A stretch of DNA of 64,000 nt from Aralia elata. Lineage: Eukaryota; Streptophyta; Magnoliopsida; Apiales; Araliaceae. Positions within the stretch are counted from its first letter, which is position 1; each line of letters opens with the position of its first letter. Shown in pieces: positions 10,498 to 21,630 of the stretch. Position numbers and translations under genes: made by a program. The stretch spans positions 37,963,222 through 38,027,221 of the forward strand of contig CM068383.1 of the NCBI GenBank assembly GCA_034770075.1, given 5' to 3'. The notes beneath the pieces are model-generated. The model was not told where the DNA came from. It did no database searches and saw only the letters and a list, made by a program, of their open reading frames with translations.

Positions 10498-13274
10498 TGT
10501 GACACCCCCAAATCCAGGTACTTAATTCCCACTGATTTGGTGTTCACTATAACATCCATTCAAAACTAACTACCCAATAAAATGACAATTAAATAAACTT
10601 AATGAAACATCTTCCCAAAATTGGGTTACATCACCAAACTCTTAAACAATCAAATCCCTGGTTATCTTAACCTTAATACATCAATGCGGAATAAAATCAT
10701 AAAATTAAATAAGTCTTTAGCAAAGAACTAAAACAAATAAACTAAACATCTTCATTTGTTCATCTTGCCCTTGCCCTTGCTAGAGGATGGCTCATCTGAC
10801 TTTTCTGCCTTTGCGGCAATGTATTTAATGCAAGAGTGAGCAAACAATTGCCCACAAGTATAATAACAACAACATTCAAATAAAATAGAGTTCAAATGCG
10901 GTATAATAATTTTCTGAATTCAATCAATAAGGAATCAACGTCTGAAAGCTCGTTAGAATGCTCGATTCAAGAATAATAGATTTCAAGATTTAGAAATTAT
11001 ATCTGAGGGTCACAAGACCTCGAACTATGTCCTAGGTTAACAAGTATTTCTACTGTAACCTTTAACAGTCATATAGATTATGGACCAACATCTCGTACTC
11101 AGGGGGATCAGCCCATTTGTACAATGTATTGTGCACAAACATTTTAACGCTGCCGCGTAAATAATCCCCTATATTAGGGTTGTTCATCTCAGTTTATCGT
11201 CTGATTCTGTACCAAAAGGAACTTGGTTTGGAACAAGTATAGAAAATATTCTAAGTCTTTGAAATCGCTCATCAACTAAGGACTAGCTGAATCAATAAGG
11301 GTTTGCTAGTCTAGTTCATCAATAGAGTTTGTTCAATAGAATCTATACTCGAAATTTGAATAACAAACAATGATTGGAATAAAGCTTAAGTACGTAGCTT
11401 GATAGTAACCTTGCTTGAATATCAATAAGCTAAGGTCATAAGCTTGCTCAATATAAATAAACTTGCATTGAATAAATTAACAAGTTAAAAGGAAAGAATA
11501 ACTTGCTCAACGTAAAAGTAATAAGTTGAGATAAGGAACTTGCCTCAAGCGTAGATTACAAATTTAAGTAATTCACGATCCTTAAACAACCTATACATTT
11601 AATTATAAAATGTTAACATAATTAGTCACAAGATTAAAAGCATTTTAGGCTTGCTTTTTATCTCATTTTATTATAATATCTCATTTAGCATACCATAATC
11701 AACAAGTATCAACCATCTTGGAATTTCATTAATTACTTAATACTTTATTATAGGTCTTAACACATAGCAAGAACCATAAAATAAATTAATAAAATATATT
11801 ATTTTTTTACTGTTCCACCGCCGGGGCGGGGAAAAGCTTAACAAAATCTCGCCGTGGCGAGAGGCTCGCCGGGGCGAAGAAAAATCAGCACATTTCTCTC
11901 GCCGGGGCGAGAGACTCGGCAGTTATCTTCCCCAGCTCGCGAACCAGTGAAAACTTAGACCAAATTTTTCGAATTCTACCATCCAGTAAACAAATTAAAT
12001 ATACCCAGACATCATATATGATACAAAACATTTACCCAACATGTTTTCTAAACATTTTAATCATTCTAACACATAAACAACCAATTTAAACCCAAGAATT
12101 TTACTGTTAAACAATTTATTCAAGTTTAAACCATTTTTATGAAACTAAGCTCTGTAACTTCATCTTTCAATCAATTAAAACCATTCTTCTTGCATTATTC
12201 TTGTTTTTCATCATATAATCATAAACAATTATTAATTAACTGATTAATAATCAAATTCAACATCAATTCTATATATATATACCATACATGAAATAAAACT
12301 CTGTAAAACTAAAAACTCAATTCCAGAACATGTTTTGATGAATTAACTCTTCCAACTAGTTTATATTCATCATACAATCATCAAATGCATGTTTACTAAC
12401 CACTATAAACAAGTAATTCATGTATTTAGCAAAGAATTCATATACATGAAAATAAAATTCATATACAGAGAAGTAAATTAAAAACATACAATAAAGAATT
12501 TATACCTTCTAATTCTTAGAAAATTTGATTAAACTTCTTTGGTTTTAGAAATTCTACCTTCAATTTCCAAACTCCTCTTCTCAATTCTCTCTTTTCTCTC
12601 AACTCTCAAATTCACAGAGTTCTCTCTCTCAACTCTGTTCTTTTCTTTCTCTTCTGTTCTTTTTACAACTGACGTGATTTTTTTTAAAAAATAAACTGAT
12701 GAAATAAAAATAAAAACTGATAATTTAATAGAATAATAACGTATACTGATATTAATCTATCAGTTACATAATTCAAAAAGCCATAAGGCTTGTTTGGAAA
12801 ATTCTAATTAAAATAATCTATTATTCTAACTAAAGGTCTTAAGGCCTTGTTTGGTAAAACAAAATTAAAATAACCCATTATTTTCAAACAAAGGTCATAG
12901 GGCCTTGTTTGTTAAAACTGAATTAAACACTTTCTCATTTATTTTAATAAATCATTATAACATATAGTTTTAAATGTCACGCTTCTAATTTAATTGAACT
13001 TATTATTAAATAAATTCAATTAAATCTTACTAACTTAAATAATAAATTTATTTAACAAATAACAATAATACCAAATAAATTCCCTTATTCAAATAAATCA
13101 TTTATTCAAATAAACCTTTTCATCATCTAATTTAATTATTAAATTAAATTAGAATAAACATAACAAATCACATTCAAATAACATTTAACATTATTAAACT
13201 TAACATATACAATAAATATTTATATAATTCAATAAATATTTTTTTATTCAATCACAAAAATTGCATTCGTTACA
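10498..13274 (-). mobile_element. Solo LTR of a Tekay-type element, target duplication GAATT
   Basis: A 2,777-bp LTR bounded by TGTAACGAATGC (minus, at 13274) and GGGGGTGTCACA (ending at 10498). It is flanked by a perfect 5-bp duplication GAATT at 10493-10497 and 13275-13279. There is no internal element sequence on either side, which is the signature of LTR-LTR recombination after insertion. It inserted near the start of the Athila B extra ORF. It is closely related to the LTR at 46543-49263. The body is AT-rich with no coding content apart from the GC-rich cluster at 11811-11935. Confidence 0.95.
11811..11935. other. GC-rich palindrome cluster in solo LTR
   Basis: At least four copies of a CGCCGGGGCG-type near-palindrome lie here: CCGCCGGGGCGG, CTCGCCGTGGCGAG, CTCGCCGGGGCGAA and CTCGCCGGGGCGAG. 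They are spaced by 15-30 bp in an otherwise AT-rich LTR. The counterpart LTR has the same array at 47850-48000. Confidence 0.7.
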
Positions 13275-13293
13275 GAATTCTCTTAGGTGCCAT

Positions 13294-14002
13294 AGCTGAT
13301 TAGGACTTGGAAGTGAACGGAACTGTGAGATATAGAATGGGAATGAAAGGGAAGAATCTAGGGTTTGTATAGGAAGAGAAAGTATGGGTGTAGAATTTAG
13401 GAGAGAAAAAGTATGAGAGGGAAGAATCTAGGGTTTGTATTTGATTAGGATATGGGTTGAGTGTTTAGAGTAGATGTTGAAGAGGAGTAGGAGGTTGGTA
13501 CTTTGATTTTGATTTTCATTTTGAGAGGGAGGCTTGCCGCGTTTGAGATAGATTAGTAATGAAATGATTTAACTACTGGATAGACTGTTTTTAAAAAACT
13601 AATCTGAGGATCGGGCGTAGCTGCGCTGGTTTTGACTTAGGGATTAGCGCAGCTGCACTGTGCCCTAGTTTTGGTTTTCTGGACTAGCAAAGGACGCAGT
13701 TGCGCTGGCTTTGGCGCAGCTGCGCTTCCCTGAACCCAGGCCTGCTTAGCTTTTTGAACTTTTATGTCATGTAACGATTTGGCCAATGGATTTATACCTG
13801 AAAAGTGATACCAACAAACTTATTAAGATGAATTAAACCAAAAATATACTACTACTAAAGCTGTAAATTAGAATTAATCAAGGAGGGAGATAGATTGAAA
13901 ATGTAACATAGAATTAAACAATGGGGAAGAAAGATTGAATTGAATGGGGTGCCTCCCATCGAGTGCTTGGTTTATAGTCGTTCAGCTTGACTATTTCCTT
14001 CT
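13294..14002 (-). other. Spacer between pol and extra ORF of Athila B, with GC palindromes
   Basis: About 700 bp with no coding frame. At 13612-13730 it has a cluster of GCGCAGCTGCGC-type palindromes (GGCGTAGCTGCGC, GCGCAGCTGCAC, GACGCAGTTGCGC, GGCGCAGCTGCGC), the same motif class as in this element's own LTR. Directly upstream on the plus strand (13330-13550) is a purine-rich stretch with a repeated 'gggaagaatctagggtttgtat' phrase at about 13350 and 13420. Confidence 0.6.
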
Positions 14003-16079
14003 TCATTGTGAATTGGCAAGAAGGATTGAGGATTCCTGGCGATCAAAATCACCACCCCAATAGTGTTTAAGGCGTCTGTTAACTTTGAAAGGTTGCTCAT
14101 GGCACTTGCCCATTATCTCAATGGCGCCATATGGAAACACAATTTTTATAATGAAAGGTCCCGACCATCGGGACTTGAGCTTTCCCGGGAAGAGACATAG
14201 CATTGAATTGAACAAAAGAACTGCTTGCCCCGGCTTAAACTTTCTTTCAAGGATTTTCTGGTCATGCCATCTTTTCACCTTTTCTTTGTACAGTTTTGAG
14301 TTCTCATATGCCTGCAGTCAGAATTCATCAAGCTCATTCAGTTGGAGAAGCTTCTTCTCCCCTGCAACTGTGAAATCAAAATTCTGTTTTCTGATGGCCC
14401 AATATGCCTTATGCTCTAATTCCACAAGAAGATGGCAAGCTTTGCCATAGACCAACTGATATGGAGACATCCCAATAGGTGTCTTGTAAGCCATCCTATA
14501 TGCCCAAACTGCGTTATCCAGCTTTAATGCCCAATCTTTTCTAGTGGGATTGACAATCTTTTCCAGAATTCGCTTGACTTCTCTATTAGATACTTCGGCT
14601 TGGCCATTCGTCTGAGGGTGATAAGCTGTAGCAATCCTGTGATTCATCCTATACTTAGCCAAGAGAGCTGTGAAGTACCTATTACAGAAGTGGCTCCCCT
14701 CATCACTGATTATTGCTCTTGGAGTGCCGAATCTGGTGAAGATGTTTTTCTGAAGGAATTTTAGCACAACTTTGGCATCATTGGTTGGTAACGCACTGGC
14801 TTCCACCCACTTTGACACATAGTCGACCGCCAAAAGAATGTAGAGGTTGCTGTAGGACGATAGAAATGGCCCCATAAAGTCTATTCCCTACACATCAAAG
14901 ACTTCCACTTCCAAAATTGTATTTAGTGGCATCTCGTGGCATTTGGAAATGTTGCCCACTCTTTGACATCTATCACAATTCTTAACAAACTGATGGGCGT
15001 CTCTGAATAAGGTAGGCCAATAGAACCCTGCTTGAAGCACTTTAGCGGCAGTTCTCTCAATCCCATAGTGACCTCCATATAGTGAAGAATGACATGCATG
15101 TAGAATATTTGCAGTTTCACTATATGGGATGCATCTACGAATCATTCGGTCTGCACACTGCCTAAATAAGAATGGCTCATCCCACATATACCTCTTTACC
15201 TCATGCAAGAATTTCTTCTGCTGCTGGCGAGTCAAATCTGGTGGAAATACATTGCTCACAAGATAGTTAACAAAGTCGGCAAACCATGGAATTTCTGAAC
15301 TAACTGAAAACAACTGTTCATCGGGGAAGTATTCATTGATCACTACCTTATCCTTTTTATCTTGCTCTGGACTAACTAATCTAGAAAGATGGTCAGCAAC
15401 TTGATTTTCTGTACCCCTTTTGTCTCAAATTTCTAAATCAAACTCTTGAAGAAGAATCCATCTGATCAGTCTAGGCTTGGCATCTTTCTTGGATATTAAG
15501 TATCTAATGGCAGCATGATCTGTGTAAACCACTACTTTTGTCCCAATGAGATAATACCGGAACTTGTCAAAAGCGTATACAACTGCTAATAGCTCCTTCT
15601 AAGTGGTAATGTAGTTTAACTGAGCATCTGATAGAGTCTTGATGGCATAATAGATAGCATAGAAGATCTTTTCATGATGTTGTCCCAAAACAGCTCCCAC
15701 TGCATAATCACTAGCATCACACATCAGCTCGAATGGTAAATACCACTTAGGTGCCACAATTACTGGTGCTGATGTGAGCTTTTTCTTGAGTAGCTCAAAA
15801 GCTGACAAACAATCTTCATCAAACTTAAACGGGACGTCCTTCTCCAATAAACTGCATAAAGGCTTTGTAATTTTTGAGAAGTCCTTAATGAAGCTACAGT
15901 AGAATCCCGCGTGACCTAAAAAGCTACGAACCCCTTTAATCGATGAAGGTGGAGGAAAATTTTCAATAGTCTCTAGTTTGGCCTTATCAACTTCTAGTCC
16001 TTTTGCTGATACTTTATGTCCTAAGATGATCCCGTGTTGGACCATGAAGTGGCACAACGTTTCCACACAATGTTTCAGC
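14003..16079 (-). pseudogene. Athila B pol: RT C-terminus, RNase H, integrase
   Basis: One continuous reading frame of 2.08 kb is interrupted only by nonsense codons. Starting from 16079: the end of RT (GIILGHKVSAKG, FLGHAGFY), RNase H (CDASDYAVGAVLGQ, VVYTDHAAIRYLI), the integrase zinc finger (HACHSSLYGGHY...CDRCQRVGNI), the core (GIDFMGPF, ISDEGSHF, AYHPQTNGQAEV) and a C-terminus ending LKHYWGG. It closely parallels Athila A at 56065-58215. Stops lie at about 15599, 15423, 14885 and 14315. Three of the four can be explained by C-to-T change (CGA to TGA twice, TGG to TAG once). The 5' side is cut off by copia A at 16080. Confidence 0.9.
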
Positions 16080-16214
16080 TGAGAGTAGTATGCACACAAG
16101 CCAATCATATTTGATATGATGTAAGCATATACTTTGTAATCTTATTCATTTATTAATAAAAGTATTAAAGGCATTTTACTTTATCTACATGATGCTGCAA
16201 TATTAATATGTGGT
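16080..16214 (+). repeat. 5' LTR remnant of copia A
   Basis: About 135 bp match the first part of the copia E LTR at 35132 ('gtagtatgcacacaagccaa', 'ttgatatgatg', 'tctacatgatgct'). After 'aaaccca' the sequence jumps straight to leader sequence equivalent to about 37800 in copia E. The rest of the LTR, the primer site and about 1 kb of leader are therefore deleted. Confidence 0.8.
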
Positions 16215-16465
16215 AAACCCAGAGCACTTGAAGACCTGTTTGTAATGGAGTCCGGGTTTAAATGTAATAGTTTATTTAAATTCAGTTCTTCCACCCTAAG
16301 TTTGACCTCTTGGTTCACTTGGTAACTCTAGTGAACCAAACTAGAATAAAAGTCCATAATCAATCCGGATAGAATATAATATTCTATATGTGCATACTTA
16401 CTATATATATATATATTATATATTATCCAACATGCTTCGCATGTTAAATAATATGACGCATATTT

Positions 16466-16526
<61 letters not shown>

Positions 16527-17164
16527 ATGCGCACTAAACAAGATGAGACAAATAATAACAAACCCCTTAAAGAAATCATATTAAGTCCTAAACGTTCAAA
16601 GATATTTGGAATATCGAACGTCGCCTTCTAGCATGGTAAAACGATAGAGTATTAAATATTTAATATGAGTTTGTTGTGTTACCACAAGGCAAGTATTAAA
16701 TATTTAAGATGTTGCATTATCATATTTAATGCTTATTAAGGAATTGAACATTACTATTTTGTTGTGTCACCACAAGGACAATATTTTTCTCTTCACATAT
16801 ATGAAAGTGCTAGGTTGGACTTATTTTGGATAATTTAGATTCGGATGTGTCACCACTTGATCAAAATAATCTAAGAGGCAAAATACAAGGAGTTACATAG
16901 TGATGTAATTGACAATAGTTTTCTACCTATTTATTTATATATTGTTTGTTGTGTCACCACAAGGCTATATACATTTGAAATGAGATCCTTATTCTCACTA
17001 GCAAATTTTTAATTAGATTTGCCGAACTATATATATTGAGGGTAATATAGTTTGATGAAAATAGTGGGAGATACCAATTTAAATAAAGACCTAATTTGTT
17101 TTGATGATTAATAAAATCAATGTATGCTAAAATGTTGTTTATTTCACATGCATAATTTAAAAAT
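16215..17164 (+). other. Leader (5' UTR) of copia A with four motif copies and microsatellite
   Basis: Non-coding leader equivalent to 37800-38749 in copia E and, inverted, 44972-45900 in copia F. It holds a (TA)n(TG)n microsatellite at 16466-16526 and four dispersed copies of a GTTGTGTCACCACAAGG-type motif: 16671-16690 (with TTACC), 16759-16779, 16843-16860 (variant GGATGTGTCACCACTTGA) and 16945-16965. In copies E and F the same positions read GTTGTGCACACACAAGG instead. Confidence 0.7.
16466..16526. repeat. (TA)n(TG)n microsatellite in copia A leader
   Basis: A run of TA dinucleotides passes into about 20 TG repeats and ends in GCATGCGCAC. It lies at the same leader position as in copia E (38044-38106) and F (45616-45663). 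The Thr-His/Val-Cys open frames over it are artefacts of the repeat. Confidence 0.95.
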
Positions 17165-17266
17165 ATCAAACTCACTATCACTGCGTAGCATACTTGATGC
17201 TAACAAACTGACCGGACCGAATTACACGGACTGGTTAGGGAATCTGAGAATTGTTCTCACTGCTGA
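17165..17266 (+). pseudogene. Copia A gag, 5' fragment before the CACTA insertion
   Basis: The first ~34 codons of gag (SLRSILDANKLTGPNYTDW, then NLRIVLTAD), homologous to the start of copia F gag at 44971. The initiator codon is changed (ATA where copia F has ATG). The frame is cut at TGA 17264-17266 by the CACTA element and resumes at 22299. Confidence 0.85.
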
Positions 17267-17640
17267 CACTACTACAAAACAGTAATTAGATAACGCGTAA
17301 CCAACGTTGTGGTTTCTGTCAGCAAAACGTCGTGGTTAAGGGTGTCATCTATTTGACACCCTTTATACAACGTTTTTAAAGAAAAAACGTTGTAGATTTG
17401 TTTTCCATAAATTAGTAGATTCTCGAAAACGTTGTAGTTTAATATCATAGACAACGTTTAGCCGAATTTATACAACGTTTATAATGTGTCATCTATTTAG
17501 ACAAATCTATATAACGTTTTTAAACCATAGAAAGACGACGTGTTTAAAATGTTGTAGATTAACATGCAAATGTTGAACAACGTTGTAGCTGTGCTGCATA
17601 CACAACATTTTTAAAAAGAAAAAAAAGTTGTGGTTTATTT
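17267..17640. repeat. Left terminal inverted repeat and subterminal AACGTT array of CACTA
   Basis: The 13-bp terminal repeat is followed by about ten variants of ACAACGTTTT or AACGTTGTGG, spaced by 15-40 bp. A small inverted repeat, GGGTGTCA...TGACACCC, sits at 17340-17363. The right-end counterpart lies at 22105-22295. Confidence 0.8.
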
Positions 17641-17945
17641 ATATTACCAGTGCACCTGCAATCTGCTAATGCCATGCTATATAGCTAACAAAAGGTCTAA
17701 ATTCTCATTTAAATTTAAAGCCAAAATGTATCAACAATACATCCCAATAATACCATTCGTTTACAATTTCAAATTACATCCACCAAAAATATATTGAATT
17801 GTAAATTTGATTACATGCATCTACAAAATAAACCAAACTATCCATAAAATTAAGCTACTACCTAAGTATGTGCAAAAAAGCCTAGGTTCTCCCAAAATAC
17901 GCACATTCATCTAACCCTATACATATCCATCGTTAACTCGAGGCT

Positions 17946-18035
17946 CTACATGTAGCTGCTCACATACGCTGCCCACTCATCCCGTACTTCGTCAATTTGT
18001 TCTTGTGTGTACGTTAATCCATTTGCCTTATCCCA
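17946..18035 (-). pseudogene. Candidate terminal exon inside CACTA (unrecognised)
   Basis: On the minus strand a pyrimidine tract ending TTTTATTTTAG (acceptor at 18036-18037) precedes an open stretch of 29 codons, starting WDKANGLTYTQEQ and ending AAYVSSYM before TAG. It has the same strand as the ribonucleotide reductase exons and lies downstream of them, so it could be the last exon of a chimeric transcript. I do not recognise the protein. The evidence is only the splice site, the strand and a protein-like composition. Confidence 0.3.
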
Positions 18036-18475
18036 CTAAAATAAAAGAACAACAAATTTAGTATTCAACAAGCTCTGGCAAATGTTTGCTTATATTTTAC
18101 ACAACAAGAAGTAAAGAGGCATTAAGAAGACATTTGGAAAACAAGATCAAGCCCAATATATCAGATGTGTAACAGACACTTGTAAAAAGTTTCTTCTAGT
18201 TCATAGAGATCTAAAATATAAGCACAATTTCCTGTTCATATCTGCCATGCATCTGATCTACCATGAATTAGCTTATACCAAATGCACATAGCACATAATA
18301 AACTAAAAGGATGCATAGCATGCCTGGTTCACTGCAAATAAACACAAAGAAAGAAGTTGCAATCATTTATCTGCTATGATTATTTATCATTGTAAATAAT
18401 AAACTTGTGAACAAAGTCCAAAAATAGCACCCCAAAATAAAGGTGAAAGATGAAGGCCTGAAATTTGTGAAATAC

Positions 18476-19148
18476 CTTGAAAAGCATATAAGGAGTCCCA
18501 GTTTCAATCTGGGAGTTAAGTATCTCGAACCAAAGTTTCCTAGCCGAGACAATCTTTCTGGCCTTCCACTGAACTCAGTAACAGATAATAAAATGTTTAG
18601 ATGTCAGTATATGAACAAACTGATATCATAACTATGCACTATGAACTTCAAAATAGTAAGGCAGATACACATATTTACCTCTTCCTCATACCGAGTGTAT
18701 AACATATTAAATTATTGTCCACAACAACAACCCAGACCAGGAGCCTCACTAGGGCAAAATAAAGACCATTCCCCATCACTCTGTACTCTTTCTATAAACA
18801 GATCAGGAACCCAAAGAGCATAAAATAGATCACGAGCCCGGTGTTCTTCCTGCCAGACAATGACAGATAATAATACCTTATGAAAAGACTTCACATTCAA
18901 AAATTAAGGGGAACCAACAATCCTTTAGTTTATAATCTGAAGTTGAATATTTTTCCCTAGGTCCAAAAACATATATTTATTAATTCTAGACTATGGTTGA
19001 TTTTGAATAAATAAAGCACAAAAGATTGTTTCAATAATAATAACCGTGTGCATCCAATACTGAATAATACCTTTCCATGATTTTTCCTGAGATCTAAAAA
19101 CTCAAATATACCAGCATGCCATGGTTCCAAATAGATAGCATGATGGCT
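18476..19148 (-). pseudogene. RNR1: Captured ribonucleotide reductase large-subunit exons (RNR1 fragment)
   Basis: Three consecutive exons of the ribonucleoside-diphosphate reductase large subunit, with introns retained. Exon a, 19148-19071, encodes AIYLEPWHAGIFEFLDLRKN. Exon b, 18849-18679, encodes EEHRARDLFYALWVPDLF, then EWSLFCPSEAPGL and LYTRYEEE. Exon c, 18568-18476, encodes KLWFEILNSQIETGTPYMLF. All have AG acceptors and GT donors and are in phase 0 (26, 57 and 31 codons). In the family this covers part of the catalytic barrel that reduces ribonucleotides to deoxyribonucleotides. An in-frame TAA at 18712-18714 replaces a conserved Glu, and a neighbouring conserved Trp is Cys, so this piece is not functional. 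The rest of the gene is absent. It was evidently captured by the CACTA element as genomic DNA rather than cDNA. Confidence 0.9.
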
Positions 19149-21526
19149 CTGCAATTTCAGAAAAAGTCAGCTTCACAGAACTATACTTCACAATGAACAC
19201 CAAAAAATCCTTAATATAAGCATCACTGATAAACGAAGAAACTACTCTTAAGCAATCAAGTGCTCAAGATCTTTACCATGAAACACCCATTAAGAAAAGG
19301 TTCCATTCTTACAAATAATTAAAGTGAATGATCATGAATGTAATCTAACAACTAGACGCAACAGCCTTTCATAAAGCAGTAAAGCTGTAATATCTACCAT
19401 GAAATGAATAGAAGATATAATAGGCAAAACCTACGGACTATGAAACTAGATACAAGCGTTCACCTATACACTTCATTGTAATTTCTTTTCCTTGAAGAAA
19501 TCTTGTTTATAGGATGGGTAAAAAGCTCAACGGGAAAAAAGTTACTACATCACCAGTCAACAAATGAAATTCACTATAATAATTAAAACTCATAAAATGG
19601 TGCAGAAAAGAGAGATGAATCCAACAGTAGCTAGGTGTAATTTCATCTTCGACTTTGAATATGTACTGTAGTTCGAACTAATTGCATCATCAAAGAATAA
19701 GTAGCTCAATATGCAAGTACTCTAAAGAATCCATTTGAAAGAATTCAGTTTCATTCATAACACCAAATCAAGGCAACTAAACAAACTCAAGTCCATGTAA
19801 GATTAAAATTGCCTATTTCTTATATCTATACTGTTGACACATATATTTCAAACCTTCCACTGTTGTAATGGCAGCCCAATATGTTAGAACCCTACCTCCT
19901 AGCCAGAGCTATTTGTTGAGATTGCAGGGTTTGCTTCGCCCAGTTCGTACAGAAAACGCAGGGCCCGGCAGCAATATGGACAACACTTTAGAAACTGCTA
20001 AAAATGGGGGTTTATAAGGGGCAGTAAAGCATCACACAAGTGCTGAGCCTTGACAATTACTGGCTGGATGGACAGTCTTGCCCTCCTCAGCACCAATATG
20101 CGTGGTTTTTGTGCAGTCTTACAAAATTTTACGTCAAATTCTAACTAAATGGGCTTATAGAAGTTAATTCGTCTGTGTCCATCTGTGGTCATTGCCCAAG
20201 GCTTTTGTATGGTTTCTTTCCCATAGTAATCTAATGTTGTATTAATTGATAGATTATGTTCATGGACCCAAAAGAAAAACTGGTAATGGCAAAATTTTGG
20301 TCTGCAGATGGTATTCATACTTAAGCTTTGTGGTAATTTCCAAATTTATGTTGCAGGTGTGTGTTTTAAATAGCCAAGATCAGAATAGGTGAGACACATC
20401 CTGTTGACCAACAACACTTGATCAAACTGTTGAAGGTAGAAAGAATTCAGTGGTTTTTATAAACATGATGCATGCCATTGTTTAGGGGTCTGGAAAAGGA
20501 ACAAAATCCACATGGTGTTGACGTGGTCAAAAAGGATACATAGACTTCTATTTGATTGATTAATTTTTGTCAATGCATGAAAATTGTTAAAAAAAATAGT
20601 TGATTTAGGTCTGTACTTTGTTTAAAGAAAAATATATCATTTTCTATTAGTAAAGAAGAAGGCTTTGAGGCTTCATTTAAATACATCATTAAACCTATGA
20701 TGATTTTTAGGAGATAACAATTTAATGTTATTACAATATTATATTAAGCATAATAAATACTATTAAAAATTTGGTTTTAGAACTACAAAAAAGAATTCCA
20801 CAAAACTAAAGGGGGTAGCAGGCCCCTTATTTCTCATTGATACCGTGTGGATCTACAACAGCAGAACAGAGATTGGAAAGTTGGGATTCAGATAATGAAA
20901 ACTATCTAGAATAAAATTAGATAGAATAACTTAGAAACCTATCTGCTAGTCTTTGGCTCAAAGGAAAATCACAACAAAGCAAATCAATAGAACTCCATAT
21001 TGTAACTTGCAAAAGAACAGAGCAAAATCAGATACACGAGTAAACAGGCAGAAAAACAATGGACCAAAACCATTTCTAAAATAGCACTAGGAAATGCCAT
21101 AAAAAACCTATCACACTTCTTACCAAACATATACGATTAAACCATCAAAACAAGATGGCAAATAAAGCACATATGACCAAACATATGATTACCCTTTACG
21201 CTGCATAATAACTCATATTTTAGCAATGGAAACAGATTCTAAAAACCCAGATATCACAGATTAAGGCAGGAAGCAATAAACAAAAACAGGGGACGAAACA
21301 AGTCCAAACAAGTTTTTAATATTAAACTTCTCAAGACAAAAGGACAGAGCCTAAGAAACACTGTTTGGTCAAACTATCAAAACACAGATTCAGTTTCAAA
21401 CTTCAAAATCCTACATAACATAATAAGTATCTCAAACGGAGGTATATTCATATACATTAAACAGAAATAGAAATTAGGGTTTAACTTTTATATTTGTGTA
21501 AACAGAAAGTGAAAATTAGGGCTTAC
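19149..21526. other. CACTA interior without recognised gene
   Basis: About 2.4 kb of mostly AT-rich, intron-like or flanking sequence. The only coding-like stretch I noticed is a 49-codon plus-strand frame at 19868-20017 (start MAAQYVRTLPPSQSYLL), which I do not recognise. A short sequence, ACGGAGGTATATTCATAT, occurs twice, at about 21437 and 21531, showing a local duplication of about 95 bp. Nothing else can be named. Confidence 0.5.
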
Positions 21527-21630
21527 TTAAACGGAGGTATATTCATATGCATGGAGTAAACAATAGTGGATTTAGGTTTTTGAAAGTTACTGGTGGCGGC
21601 GGCAGGCAGGGCGGCGCCGAGATTGGCCAT
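21527..21630 (-). pseudogene. Candidate first exon of a captured or chimeric gene in CACTA
   Basis: The minus-strand ATG at 21630 opens 34 codons (start MANLGAALPAAATSNFQKP) and runs to a possible GTAAGC donor at 21521-21526. It is GC-rich at its start, unlike the surroundings, and lies upstream of and on the same strand as the ribonucleotide reductase exons. It may be the first exon of a captured gene. The protein is not recognised. Confidence 0.3.

Larger units (their letters stand above)
9360..13293 (-). pseudogene. Extra Athila ORF, 'putative plant transposon protein' domain (copy B), split by solo LTR
   Basis: Two coding pieces, 13293-13275 and 10497-9360, are separated by a solo LTR with duplicated GAATT. 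Crossing the insertion and counting the duplication once keeps the frame. The start at 13293 gives an N-terminus of the same type (Met-Ala-Pro-Lys-Arg) as the plus-strand homologue at 28590. The protein has a Ser-rich linker, then a central domain shared with 28590-29738 and 54057-55307 (VKEFYVNARE, KVWYSFICASLLPTTHHQNV, RAIILYGIITGKSIDVEHLI, GRGFILPDHEE), an acidic Glu run and a Pro-rich end. Without the insertion it would have about 385 residues. It occupies the env-like position of Athila elements. No transmembrane segment is evident and its function is unknown. Confidence 0.8.
6568..16079 (-). mobile_element. Athila-type Ty3/gypsy element (Athila B), 3' two-thirds, heavily interrupted
   Basis: Minus-strand element with, in its own 5'-to-3' order: pol (16079 down to 14003), a non-coding spacer, an extra ORF for a plant 'putative transposon protein' domain (13293 to 9360, split by a solo LTR), a 3' UTR, a polypurine tract and part of the 3' LTR. 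The same order is seen in the complete Athila A at 51714-62949, which supports the reading. Gag, protease and the first part of RT are missing because copia A inserted at 16080, and the element does not resume anywhere in the window. Confidence 0.88.

Noticed and set aside
16328..16584. Open frames with long Thr-His, Val-Cys and Ile-Tyr runs
   Set aside because: They are translations of the TA/TG microsatellite in the copia leader.
17340..17363. Perfect inverted repeat GGGTGTCA...TGACACCC as a possible terminator hairpin
   Set aside because: It lies in the CACTA subterminal array; bacterial-type terminators are not relevant in a plant nuclear context.
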